A program made the translations under genes and the position numbers. From positions 124,001 through 188,000 of the forward strand of contig JAOSKI010000003.1 of the NCBI GenBank assembly GCA_027493675.1: a stretch of 64,000 nucleotides of DNA, in the 5' to 3' direction. The notes under the pieces are model-generated. The model had not been told where the DNA came from. It was given only the letters and a program-made list of their open reading frames with translations, and did not search any database. Shown piece by piece: positions 1 through 8,228 of the stretch; position 1 is the stretch's first letter, and every line of letters begins with the position of its first letter. The DNA is from Microthrixaceae bacterium (GTDB lineage Bacteria; Actinomycetota; Acidimicrobiia; Acidimicrobiales; Microtrichaceae).

Positions 1-607
1 CCGAATCGGTCGACCCCGCCGCCCACAGGTCGTTGACCCAGGCCATGCGCAACCCGGTTGTCTGGGTGAGGAACTGCCGGATCGTGAGCTCGCCGTGCGC
101 CTGGTCCAACTCGATCCCCTCGAAACCGTCGAGGTACTTCGAGATGGGGTCGTCGACCGACAACAGCCCCATGGCGGCAGCGCGCCCCACCACCACCGAG
201 ACGACCCCCTTGGTCATCGACCACCCCGCGAGGCGCATCTTCTCGGTGACGGGGTCGTTGCCGCTGCGGGCGACCAAGCACCCGTGCCGGTAGATCCGCA
301 CCGACTGGGCGCCTCGGGCCGTTGCGTACGAGACCGCCCGCCGCAGGCGTTCCCGGTCCATGTCGAGGTCCTCGGCCCCCGCGGCAGCGAACGGATCCGA
401 GCCTCTGGGTACAGGACACGTGAGGTGCCCCCCGTCGGGCCTGTTGCCGCCTGAGCCGTCCGGCTCCGCGACGGTCACCGACAACAGTGGGGTTGCGCAC
501 GACGCCGACACTGCGACCGACAGCGACATCACCGTGAGCACCACGACCACCCGACGTATCCTGGGCCCCTCCCTGCGACGAACGAGCGACCAGAACGACG
601 ATCCCAT
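1..607 (-). CDS. Secreted serine hydrolase, beta-lactamase (class C) family, partial
   Basis: The gene runs off the left edge, so only the N-terminal ~200 residues are present. Reading from the ATG at 605-607 gives an arginine-rich start (VRRREGPRIRR), a hydrophobic stretch of valines and leucines and then SASACATP, which fits a Sec signal peptide or a weak lipobox. The mature part carries RIYRHGCLVARSGNDP and then SMTKGV, the SxxK nucleophile motif of class C beta-lactamase/penicillin-binding-protein-like hydrolases, followed by DDPISKYL and LTQTTGL, both typical of the family. The substrate cannot be told; the family includes esterases and peptidases as well as beta-lactamases. No frameshift is seen here. 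Two other family members lie at 6990 and 26642. Confidence 0.8.
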   Translation of the reverse strand, partial: MGSSFWSLVRRREGPRIRRVVVVLTVMSLSVAVSASCATPLLSVTVAEPDGSGGNRPDGGHLTCPVPRGSDPFAAAGAEDLDMDRERLRRAVSYATARGAQSVRIYRHGCLVARSGNDPVTEKMRLAGWSMTKGVVSVVVGRAAAMGLLSVDDPISKYLDGFEGIELDQAHGELTIRQFLTQTTGLRMAWVNDLWAAGSTDS

Positions 608-704
608 CACGACATGCCTCCACACACGCGACATCGCCCCTCGGAGGCCAGACAGTAGCCCGATCCAGACCGCTGGGCAGGCGACCGACGGTAGCGTCAC
701 CGGT

Positions 705-1736
705 GTGGCTCCCGTCGATGAACCTCTCGAGGTCGAAGCCGCAGGCCGCGCGGTACGCATCACCAACCCGCACAAGGAGTTCTTCGCCCGCATCGGGCTT
801 ACCAAGGCGGGCCTCGCCGAGTACTACCTGGCCGTCGAGGGGCCCCTCATGGAAGCCATGGGTGGCCGGCCGGTGCTGATGGAGCGCTACCCCGACGGTG
901 TGCCGGGCAAGAGCTTCTTCCAGAAGCGCGTCCCTGCCTCGCGGCCCGACTGGCTGCGCACCACCGTGGTGTCCACCCCCAACGGCACGACCTCGGACGC
1001 GCTGGTCGTCGACGACGTGGCCCATGTGCTGTGGGCGGTCAACCTGGGCTGTCTCGGGTTCCACGTCTGGCCCACACGCGCCTCGGATCCCACCCACGCA
1101 GACGAGTTGCGCTTCGACCTCGACCCGATGCCCCGGGTGACCTTCGACGAGGTGCGGACCGCGGCGTCACTCGTGCGCGAGATGCTGGACGGCCTCGGCA
1201 TACGCAGCTGGGTCAAGACCTCGGGCAGCAGAGGGCTGCACGTCTACGTGCCGCTGCTCCCGCGATGGGGCTCCACCACGGTGCGCTCGGCCGCGGTGGC
1301 CGCGGCACGCGAGCTCGCCCGCAGGCATCCCGGGTTGCTCACCGACGCCTGGTGGAAGGAGGAACGTGGTCGTCGGGTGTTCGTGGACTTCAACCAGAAC
1401 GCTCCGCACAAGACGGTGTTCGGTGCCTGGTCGGTTCGCCCGCGGGTGGGTGCACAGGTGTCCACCCCCATCCGCTGGGAGGAGTTGGACTCGGTCGATC
1501 CCGAATCGCTGACCGCCCTCACGGTTCCTGCAACGCGTTGGCGAGCAGGGGGACCCGTGGGCGGATCGCTGGGAGGACCGTCAGTCGATCGAAGCGCTGC
1601 TCGCACTGCACGAACGGGACATGGCCGCCGGCCTCATGGACGCCCCATGGCCACCCCAGTATCCCAAGATGCCGAACGAACCCCCAGGGTGGCCCCGAGC
1701 CGCGCCCGCGGAACCACACCCCCCACAGCGAACTGA
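705..1736 (+). CDS. LigD-like polymerase domain protein (primase-polymerase family)
   Basis: This resembles the polymerase domain of LigD, the archaeo-eukaryotic primase-type enzyme that fills gaps during non-homologous end joining. From the GTG at 705 the protein shows ITNPHKEFFARIGLTKAGL, a typical LigD-Pol start, then ERYPDGVPGKSFFQKR, LGCLGFHVWPTRASDP, the metal-binding RFDLDPMP (DxD), KTSGSRGLHVYVPL and RVFVDFNQNAPHKT. Two apparent indels, near 1527 and near 1684 (a C run), must be corrected to follow the C-terminus, which ends in MPNEPPRVAPSRAR-like sequence with stop TGA at 1734-1736. The ligase and nuclease domains of full LigD are absent and no Ku gene is in the window, so this is a stand-alone Pol protein. 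Its stop codon lies inside the terminator hairpin. Confidence 0.85.
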   Translation: MAPVDEPLEVEAAGRAVRITNPHKEFFARIGLTKAGLAEYYLAVEGPLMEAMGGRPVLMERYPDGVPGKSFFQKRVPASRPDWLRTTVVSTPNGTTSDALVVDDVAHVLWAVNLGCLGFHVWPTRASDPTHADELRFDLDPMPRVTFDEVRTAASLVREMLDGLGIRSWVKTSGSRGLHVYVPLLPRWGSTTVRSAAVAAARELARRHPGLLTDAWWKEERGRRVFVDFNQNAPHKTVFGAWSVRPRVGAQVSTPIRWEELDSVDPESLTALTVPATRWRAGGPVGGSLGGPSVDRSAARTARTGHGRRPHGRPMATPVSQDAERTPRVAPSRARGTTPPTAN

Positions 1737-1780
1737 AGGGTGTGGGCCACCGATACGGTGGCTGAGCCCCTTCAGTTCGC
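1728..1780. terminator. Bidirectional hairpin between convergent genes
   Basis: A perfect 13-bp inverted repeat (GCGAACTGAAGGG at 1728-1740 and its complement at 1768-1780) encloses a second perfect 6-bp stem with a 3-base loop (CCACCG/ATA/CGGTGG, 1747-1761). It sits between the ends of the convergent LigD-like and DUF6351 genes, the place for a shared terminator. The LigD-like stop codon is inside the left arm. There is no U-tract, which is common in high-GC actinobacterial terminators. The right arm belongs to the tandem repeat that follows. Confidence 0.7.
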
Positions 1781-1832
1781 CGGAGGGGGGCCTTCAGTTC
1801 GCTGGAGGGTGTGCCTTCAGTTCGCTGGAGGG
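1769..1832. repeat. Three tandem copies of a ~19-bp unit, one forming the hairpin arm
   Basis: The unit CCTTCAGTTCGCYGGAGGG occurs at 1769-1787, 1791-1809 and 1814-1832, a spacing of 22-23 bp, with single-base variation. The complement of its core is also at 1728-1739. Every copy could therefore pair with the left arm to make alternative hairpins of different loop size. Confidence 0.8.
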
Positions 1833-1837
1833 GGCCC

Positions 1838-4070
1838 TCAGAACGTCTGCCAGGGCTCACCTAGGGGGACCTGGCCCACTCCGGGAACCGACCAGTCGCA
1901 CACGCCGTCGGCGAAGATCTCCTCGAGGCGGGCCACCTGGGCGTCGGTGAACTCCACCTCGTAGATGTCGGCCGCGATCGCGTCGTCGACGGATTGCAAC
2001 GTGCACTTGACCACGTCGTTCGCAAGCGGGGGCGCCGGCCGCTGTGCGCGGGTCGTCGCCCACCGGGTAGGGATCCGTGCACGGCCCGGCACCGTCGTAG
2101 ACGTCGGCACCCGAGGCCACGACCTCGCCCTCGGGGTCGAAGCAGGTGTTGACCGCCGCATCGGGGCGTGTGCGGGAGAGCCTCTGCGCGATCGGGTCCC
2201 CGCTGTCGTCGGCAGCGAGCGCGGTAGCCCACTCGTCGAGCAGGCGCGTGGCGGTCACCCCACCGGCGCCCGCTCCGGCAACCTGGTCGGTGAGGCTGTC
2301 GTCGGGCGGGGGAGGGACGTGTCCACATCACGTATCCCGGCGCCTGCTCGCCATCCTCGCCCATCAGGCGTTCGTTCATCGAGAACATCCTGAACCGGTC
2401 GTGGATGTCGCCTTCGGGATCGGTGTAGGTGTTGGTGACGATGACGGGGATCTCGAGCAGTGGACCACCAGAGGTGATCCTGCCGGTCTCGTAGAGCCGT
2501 TCGATTGTGTCCGCTTCAGCGACCATGCGCTCGGGGATCGGGTTCGCGTCGAGGTCCATCCCCCCCACGCCCTCGTTGAGGTCGAGGAACTCCTCCACGT
2601 CGATCACGCCGTCGTTGAGCGCCTCGAGGCCGTACTGCACGCCGGTGTTGTCGATCGGTCGTTCAGCGAACCCGGTTTCGGGATCCTTGTCGAACACCTG
2701 CGGGTAGGAGTCCTGCATGGTGCAGCGCAGCCCGTCGGGGTTGGTCTCGGGATCGTAGGCCTGGTCCTCGGGCACCGTGGGAAGGCCCTCGGAGAGACCC
2801 GGTAGCGAGGTGAGCACCGCGCCGGCGGCATCCCCGAATCCACAGCGTGCGGGATCCGCCACGGGCACGAAGGTCTGCTCCCACATCACGCAGGTGAGCC
2901 CCGACAGGTGACCGTTGATCGCCGTGCGCTGCTGCGGACTGAGCGCCTTGCCGGAGTCGGAGCGGTAGTACTCCCCAGCAGTGCGCAGTCGAGCACCCCG
3001 GGTGCGATCGACATGGCGTCGGGGAACGGCGAGGTCGGGGCGATCGCGTCGAGGATCCCCGGGTAGTTCTGCGCGATCAGGAACTGCTGGATGGCGCCGC
3101 CTGATCCGCCTTCGCCGATGGTCACCTCGGGCAGGCCGTAGTTCTCCGCGAAGTACTCCTTGGTCATCATCGCGGCCTCGGCCGAGACGATGTCCTGGCA
3201 CTGCACCTGGAACGTGTTGAGCGTGTTGGTGGCGAACGCGTACCCGTCGGCGAGCAGCTCCACACTGGGTGCGTCGAAGAAGTTGAAGCCCTGGCTGTAG
3301 GTGGTGCCGCAACCACCTCCGAATCGGTACACGAGCCGGCCGTTCCAGTGCCCGGAGCTCCACGACCCCACGAGGTCCGCTCCCGGCTCCGAGGCATCGG
3401 CGAGGGTGACGATCGTGGCGACACCCCGGTCGATCACCCGGGACTCCACGCGCAGCACCGCCGGTTGCTCCACTCCGTCGATCTCCACGGTGGCCGCGTC
3501 GGCGGGGATCGACCCCTCCTCGACGGTGGCACCATCGAGGAACTGCACGGTCCCCTCGTCGTCGATGTACCCGAGGCGGACCACGGGTTCGGCTTGGCAT
3601 TCGGGTGGTTCGGCCTCGGCGAGTCCGTAGCGCTGCGTGGTGCACACCACCATCGGGAGCCGTTCGCCGGAGAACACGGGACCGTTCTCCGGGTGGTTCA
3701 CCACCTCCAACTCGGCGGTCTTCCCGTCGGCGGTGACCGCCACCGTGGAAGGGCCCTCGGGCAGTCCCTCGAGCAGCCCGAGCGACGTCCCCTCCGAGGC
3801 TCTGAAGTCGACTTCGGCGTCCTCGCCGTCGACGGTGACCGATTCGACGGGCTCCGCGTCCACCTGCAGCAGCGCATCACCACCTGTGACCATGTCGGAT
3901 CGGGTCGAGACGACTTCCACACCGAGTTCGGTGTCATCACCGCCGGCGACCCGACCGTCACCGGATTCACCTTGGGAGGACCCCGAGTCGGAGCACGATG
4001 TGCCCAGCAGCGACAGAGCGACCAACGCCGCCGATACCCGGAGCCTCCGCTTCGGCGATGACGAGGGCAG
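1838..4070 (-). CDS. DUF6351-like secreted alpha/beta-hydrolase lipoprotein (frameshifted)
   Basis: A large exported protein of about 740 residues. The N-terminus reads KRRLRVSAALVALSLLGTSC, a lipoprotein signal with a cysteine lipobox. No ATG or GTG is in frame before it (open to 4119; CTG near 4070, TTG at 4025), so the true start is uncertain. Landmarks include VVCTTQRYGL, GHWNGRLVYRFGGGCGTTY, and EGGSGGAIQQFLIAQNYPGI, where the central serine fits the nucleophile elbow of an alpha/beta hydrolase. This pattern matches what I know of DUF6351, an actinobacterial family of unknown function. Frame changes near 2980, 2300 and 2040 break it; the last frame ends at 1838. The activity is likely on an ester outside the cell, but the substrate is unknown. 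Confidence 0.65.
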
Positions 4071-4200
4071 CGATGACGAGGACTTGGGGGCCTCGAGGAC
4101 GACACCAGCCGGCAGAGTGGTTCAACGAGCTCCATCGACGGGACGCTAGCCGTTGTTCCTCAACCCACGATGCGGTCCTCGAGCGCGGCGCGAGCGGCAA

Positions 4201-4993
4201 TCAACCTGCGATGCGGTCCTCGACTGCTGCGATCTCGTCTGGATCGGCGGCGCCGGCAACACCCTCGCTCCCGATCGCACCACCGACGAGCCGGATCGCG
4301 CCGGCCGACACAAGATGCTGTTGCAGTCCGGCCCCTGCTTGCTCGGCGAGCCTGCAGGCCTCGACCACTGCCTCGACGACCGGGGCGAGCGGATGCCCGC
4401 GCAGCTCACGAACCACAGCCGAGATCCCGAACCGCAGCGCCGACGCCTCGTGGGGGCGAGCACCGGTGTCGAGCTGGTCGACAGGGCCCACCAGTGGACC
4501 AACCCGGCCAGCACCATGTCACGCGGGGCCCGTCGGTCGATGGCGAGCGCGATGTCCGTCCGCTCGTCGAGAGTCACCCAGTTGCCCGGGTCGTCCCTGC
4601 ACTCCAGCAGCGCCCTCACCTTGGCGGGCTTGCCCCGGAGTCGTTCACCGGCCGACACCTCATCCAGAGAGGGCGGGATGCCGGTCGCAGTGACCCATCC
4701 GGTCACACGGGACCACTCCGTTCCCCCGGAGGCCACGTAGGCGGCGAAGAGGACGCCTGCGATCTCCTTTTCGATCCCGAGCGGGCCCAGCTCGACCCAC
4801 GAACCCTGCGCCGTACCGGACGGGCCGAGCGCCAGCACCGTCGCACTCGAACCGGTCGTGCTGGAACCGGTCTGTCCGGCCTCGACGTGCGATGCAGGCT
4901 CGGCCGGCACCGTCTCGACCGGCATCATCTGACCGGCATCATCTCGACCGGCTCCATCTCGGCCGGCTCCATCTCGACCTCATAACTATGCAT
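4201..4993 (-). CDS. Hypothetical protein with N-terminal PVE(T/M) repeats (frameshifted)
   Basis: I do not recognise this family. The likely start is the ATG at 4991-4993, whose A and T overlap the TGA of the upstream membrane-protein gene (TGATG), which implies translational coupling. The first ~25 residues (MHSYEVEMEPAEMEPVEMM...) continue the pentapeptide repeat of the upstream protein. A missing base near 4928 moves the frame, and a second shift lies near 4480. The body is soluble and mostly helical in appearance: WVELGPLGIEKEIAGVLFAAY, EWSRVTGWVT, ALAIDRRAPRDMVLAGL, then VVEAVVEACRLAEQAGAGL and a C-terminus EIAAVEDRIAG. A near-copy of that end, ALEDRIVG followed by a stop, is encoded just downstream (about 4164-4190). 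Confidence 0.5.
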
Positions 4994-5092
4994 CACTGAC
5001 CGGCATATTCGACCGGCATCATCTCGACCGGCACCGTCTCGACCGGCATCATCTCGACCGGCACCGTCTCGACCGGCACCGTCTCGACCGGC
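4911..5092. repeat. 15-bp minisatellite encoding PVE(T/M) pentapeptides
   Basis: Read on the minus strand, a 15-base unit of the form GAGACGGTGCCGGTC is repeated about ten times with few changes, in two blocks separated by a 35-base stretch that holds the stop of one gene and the start of the next. The unit keeps frame in both proteins, giving VPVET/MPVEM repeats. Two units near 4925 and 5005 are imperfect (missing bases), as expected for either replication slippage or sequencing error. Confidence 0.85.
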
Positions 5093-5241
5093 CTGGCAGC
5101 TGTCCGGGCATCGAGGTATCGACGACGCCGGGGTGTCCTCACCTCCAGCGCCGCGGTGACCACGACCGCCGCAACCATCGACCCCAACAGGATCGCCAGC
5201 GTCAGGGGATATGGGAGGTATCCGAACATCGAACCGATCAT
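4993..5241 (-). CDS. Small membrane protein with cytoplasmic-type repeat tail
   Basis: An 82-residue protein starting at the ATG 5239-5241 (a GTG lies one codon upstream). It has one strong transmembrane segment, YPLTLAILLGSMVAAVVVTA (about residues 11-30), then a basic stretch (RTPRRRRYLDAR) that by the positive-inside rule places the C-terminal tail in the cytoplasm. The tail is six or so copies of the acidic pentapeptide PVET/PVEM. Its stop overlaps the start of the next gene (TGATG). The family is not recognised. Together with the downstream gene it looks like a two-gene unit; a role as a membrane anchor is inference only. Confidence 0.6.
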   Translation of the reverse strand: MIGSMFGYLPYPLTLAILLGSMVAAVVVTAALEVRTPRRRRYLDARTAARPVETVPVETVPVEMMPVETVPVEMMPVEYAGQ

Positions 5242-5337
5242 CACCAATCGAATCGGCCGCCACAAGCCGCCGCTGAGGGAATCCGCGATCACCGGGGCGT
5301 CTACCCTCTGGAGTCGGCCAACGGCGCGGAGGCACAG

Positions 5338-6152
5338 GTGGCGATCCAGGCAATCATCGAGGATCTGACAGCGGAGCAGGATGCTCTCGACGCCGTGGTA
5401 ACCCCGCTGGACCCGACGGCATGGGAACTGCCGACGCCATCGCCAGGGTGGAGCATCGCCCACCAGATAGCGCACCTCGCCTACTTCGACCACGCTGCCG
5501 CCCAGGCCATGTCCGACCCCGAGGCGTTCGCCGCAGCCCGGAATGCGCTGATCGACGCAGTCATGGCGGATCCCGATTCCATGGACGAGCTGACCCTCTC
5601 GGTACACCTGGCGCTGGACCCGGCACAGCTCCTCGACGCCTGGCGTGATGCACGCTCCGAGCTGGCCGCCGCGGCCCATGACCTTCCCGAGGGCAGGCGC
5701 GTGGAGTGGTACGGACCGTCCATGTCGGGGGAGGTCGTTCCTCACGGCCCGGCTCATGGAGGCGTGGGCCCACGGCTCCGACGTGATCGCAGCGCTCGAC
5801 GATGCCGGGGTCGAGCACGTCGCACGCCCCGACACCGACCGGCTGGCCCACATCGCGCACATGGGAGTGGTCACCCGAGGCTGGTCCTATGCAGTCAGGG
5901 GTGAAGAGGCCCCAGGAGGAGGTCCGCGTGGATCTGACCGCCCCCAGCGGCGCGGTCTGGACGTGGGGACCCGAGGAGGCATCTCAGGTCGTGCGCGGAC
6001 CCGCAGGGGACTTCTGCGCGGTGGTGACCCAGAGGATGAACGTGGCCGACACCGACCTGGAGGTGACCGGTGAGCTCGCCGCGGAGTGGATGTCGATAGC
6101 GCAGGCCTTCGCCGGTGGCCCGACCCTCGGGCCACCTCCACGCGGTGACTGA
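5338..6152 (+). CDS. TIGR03084-like metal-binding protein (DinB/mycothiol-isomerase fold)
   Basis: The N-terminal part, IIEDLTAEQDALDAVV..., then WELPTPSPGWSIAHQIAHLAYFDHAA, is characteristic of the DinB-like/mycothiol maleylpyruvate isomerase N-terminal fold, with the histidines of SIAHQIAHL as likely metal ligands. Later segments (FLTARLMEAWAHGSDVIAAL, DRLAHIAHMGVVTRGWSY and the C-terminal DFCAVVTQRMNVADTDLEVTG) fit the actinobacterial TIGR03084 family. Frame changes occur near 5735 and 5900; the stop is at 6150-6152. The start is the GTG at 5338. The biochemical role of the family is not established; a link to mycothiol chemistry is a family-level guess. Confidence 0.7.
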
Positions 6153-6225
6153 TCGGCGGCGCCGGATGGGCCAGGCCCTGCCTGATGGGCCGGGGCGGCA
6201 CCGCAGAACCGTTCCAACCGGCTAG

Positions 6226-6993
6226 ACACCTCACATCGGTTTCCTCCATCGCCGCCCACCCACCGACGCCCTGCCGGACGGATGGCGCGACACGCTCGAG
6301 CAAAGGATCACCCACTGGCGTCACCTCGACGACGACGAACGGGACCGCCTGGGCGATCTCGCCGGGGAGCTGATCCTCACCAAGCACTGGGAGGCGGCCC
6401 GAGGCTTCGAGCTCACCGAGGAGATGCAGCTGCTCATCGCCGCCCAGGCCGCCCTGTTGGTGCTCGGGCTCGACATCGGCCACTACCGCGAGGTGGGGGC
6501 GATCATCGTGCACCCCAGCACCGTCGTGGTGCGCGGTCCGCGCCACGCGGCAGTGCCCGGCCTCATGACCGATGCACCCCTGAGCGTCCTCGGCCAGGCG
6601 GCACACAGAGGTCCGATCGTGATCGCCTGGGGCGCGGTCCGCAACGACGCACGGCATCCCGAACGGGGTCACAACGTGGTGTTCCACGAGTTCGCCCACA
6701 AGCTCGACATGCTCGACGATGTCATAGACGGCACACCACCGATGCCGCGCAGCGAGCTCGAGCGGTGGGTCGAGGTCTGCACACGTGAGTACGAGAGCCT
6801 CCAGGCAGGTGGCGACAGGTTCCTGTCGGACTACGCCGGGGTGAATCCCGGGGAGTTCTTCGCCGTTGCCACCGAGGCGTTCTTCGACCGGCCGGTCGAC
6901 ATGGCCCGCCAGAAGCCCGAGCTGTACGAGGCGCTGGCCGGGTTCTACCGCCAGGACCCCGCGACAAGGGTGGCCCGCAAGGCACACTGGTGA
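6226..6993 (+). CDS. MtfA-like zinc-dependent peptidase
   Basis: The protein has the HExxH zinc motif in VVFHEFAHKLDMLDD and the downstream GVNPGEFFAVATEAFF, whose glutamate is the probable third ligand, as in the MtfA (DUF980, PF06167) metallopeptidases. The open frame extends back to a stop at 6223-6225 and encodes a family-like N-terminus (LPDGWRDTLEQRITHWRHL...), but it has no ATG, GTG or TTG there. The first ATG in frame, at 6424, would cut off about 60 conserved residues, so a lost or shifted start codon is likely. In enterobacteria MtfA binds Mlc and affects glucose transport; here that role is not implied. The stop overlaps the next start (GTGA). Confidence 0.75.
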   Translation, partial: TPHIGFLHRRPPTDALPDGWRDTLEQRITHWRHLDDDERDRLGDLAGELILTKHWEAARGFELTEEMQLLIAAQAALLVLGLDIGHYREVGAIIVHPSTVVVRGPRHAAVPGLMTDAPLSVLGQAAHRGPIVIAWGAVRNDARHPERGHNVVFHEFAHKLDMLDDVIDGTPPMPRSELERWVEVCTREYESLQAGGDRFLSDYAGVNPGEFFAVATEAFFDRPVDMARQKPELYEALAGFYRQDPATRVARKAHW

Positions 6994-8228
6994 CCATGGA
7001 CGGAACCACGCAGAAGGGTTACGGGCTCGTAGCGAAGGTCTTCGAGAACCAGCTCAACCGGGTCGACGGCGGAGCGGCGGTCGCGGTCTACCACCACGGG
7101 GAGCCGGTGGTGGATCTCTGGGGTGGACAACGCACCGAGGAGGACGAGTGGCACAGCGACACCGTCGCGATGTGCTTCTCCACCACCAAGGGCGTCGCAT
7201 CGACGGCGCTGCACATCCTCGCCGACAGGGGACTCGTCGGCTACGACGAACCGGTGGCCACCTACTGGCCGGAGTTCGCAGCCAACGGCAAGGCGGCGGT
7301 CACGGTGCGTCACGTGCTCACCCACTCCGCGGGCCTGCACCGAATACGCAGCCTGGTCGACTCCGGTGAGCGGTTGCACGACTGGGACCACATGACCGAG
7401 GCCCTGGCCGCCGCGGCACCCGCGTACAAGCCGGGCTCGCGTCACGGGTACCACGCCCTGACCTACGGCTGGTTGGTGGGAGAGATCGTCCGGCGGGTGA
7501 GCGGATCGGGCATCGCCGAGTTCGTCGATGCGGAGATCGCCCGGCCGCTCGGCTGCGACGGCCTCTACATCGGTCTGCCCCGATCCGAGAGGCACAGGGT
7601 CGCACCGCTCGGGCCGCTCTCGATCCCACGGCCGAGGAACCCAACCGTGCGTCGGGTGGAGAAGAACATCGGCAAGCAGATGGGCAAGGTCCTCTCGGCG
7701 GTACCGGGGGCGCCGAACACCCGGCGCGTCGCGAACGCCCTCGCGCCGCGCAACGTGGAGGAAGCTTTGTTCGGCGCCGAGGTCATGGACGCCGCCATCC
7801 CGGCCGCCAACGGGTTCTTCACCGCGCGGTCCCTCGCCCGAATGTACGCCATGCTCGCCGGGGGCGGCGAGCTGGAGGGGACGCGCCTGTTGTCCGCCGA
7901 GCGTGTCCGGATCATCTCCGAGGTGCAACGCCAGGGGCGCGACCACGTGCTCGTGATGCCGATGGACTGGCGACTCGGCTACCACAGGGTGTTCACCACC
8001 AGGGGGCCGGTGCGCACCGCTTTCGGTCACTTCGGCTTCGGCGGCTCGGGTGCGTGGGCCGATCCCGAGAGCGATCTGGCGGTCGCGTTCGTGTGCAACC
8101 GGGGCTCAGGCACGCCGGTGGGCGACCTTCGCATCATGGAGATCGGAGCGGCGGCGGTGAAGGCCGCTGACCGGATGAGCGCGGGAACCCGTGGCGAGCT
8201 CGGGCGGCTGACCTCAGCGGGGCTGTGA
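6990..8228 (+). CDS. Serine hydrolase, class C beta-lactamase family (EstB-like)
   Basis: An intact 412-residue protein. The start is the GTG at 6990, overlapping the TGA of the peptidase gene (GTGA), with an alternative ATG two codons later. There is no signal peptide, so it is cytoplasmic, unlike the family members at 1 and 26642. It contains CFSTTKGVAS (SxxK nucleophile), VRHVLTHSAGL, HGYHALTYGWLVGEIVRR (the tyrosine motif) and HFGFGGSGAWADPESDLA near the end, where HFG matches the third motif. EstB-type esterases and lactonases share this layout. Its coupling to an MtfA-like peptidase gene suggests co-expression but does not name a substrate. The gene overlaps the convergent UbiB-like gene by 15 bases. 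Confidence 0.85.
   Translation: MTMDGTTQKGYGLVAKVFENQLNRVDGGAAVAVYHHGEPVVDLWGGQRTEEDEWHSDTVAMCFSTTKGVASTALHILADRGLVGYDEPVATYWPEFAANGKAAVTVRHVLTHSAGLHRIRSLVDSGERLHDWDHMTEALAAAAPAYKPGSRHGYHALTYGWLVGEIVRRVSGSGIAEFVDAEIARPLGCDGLYIGLPRSERHRVAPLGPLSIPRPRNPTVRRVEKNIGKQMGKVLSAVPGAPNTRRVANALAPRNVEEALFGAEVMDAAIPAANGFFTARSLARMYAMLAGGGELEGTRLLSAERVRIISEVQRQGRDHVLVMPMDWRLGYHRVFTTRGPVRTAFGHFGFGGSGAWADPESDLAVAFVCNRGSGTPVGDLRIMEIGAAAVKAADRMSAGTRGELGRLTSAGL

Noticed and set aside
1860..3645. Long arginine-rich open frames opposite or beside real genes, such as 1861-3645 minus
   Set aside because: They arise from high GC content. Parts that do belong to the DUF6351 protein are used; the rest lacks protein-like composition and motifs.
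4860..5095. CRISPR array
   Set aside because: The units are 15 bp, contiguous and coding, without spacers or nearby cas genes.
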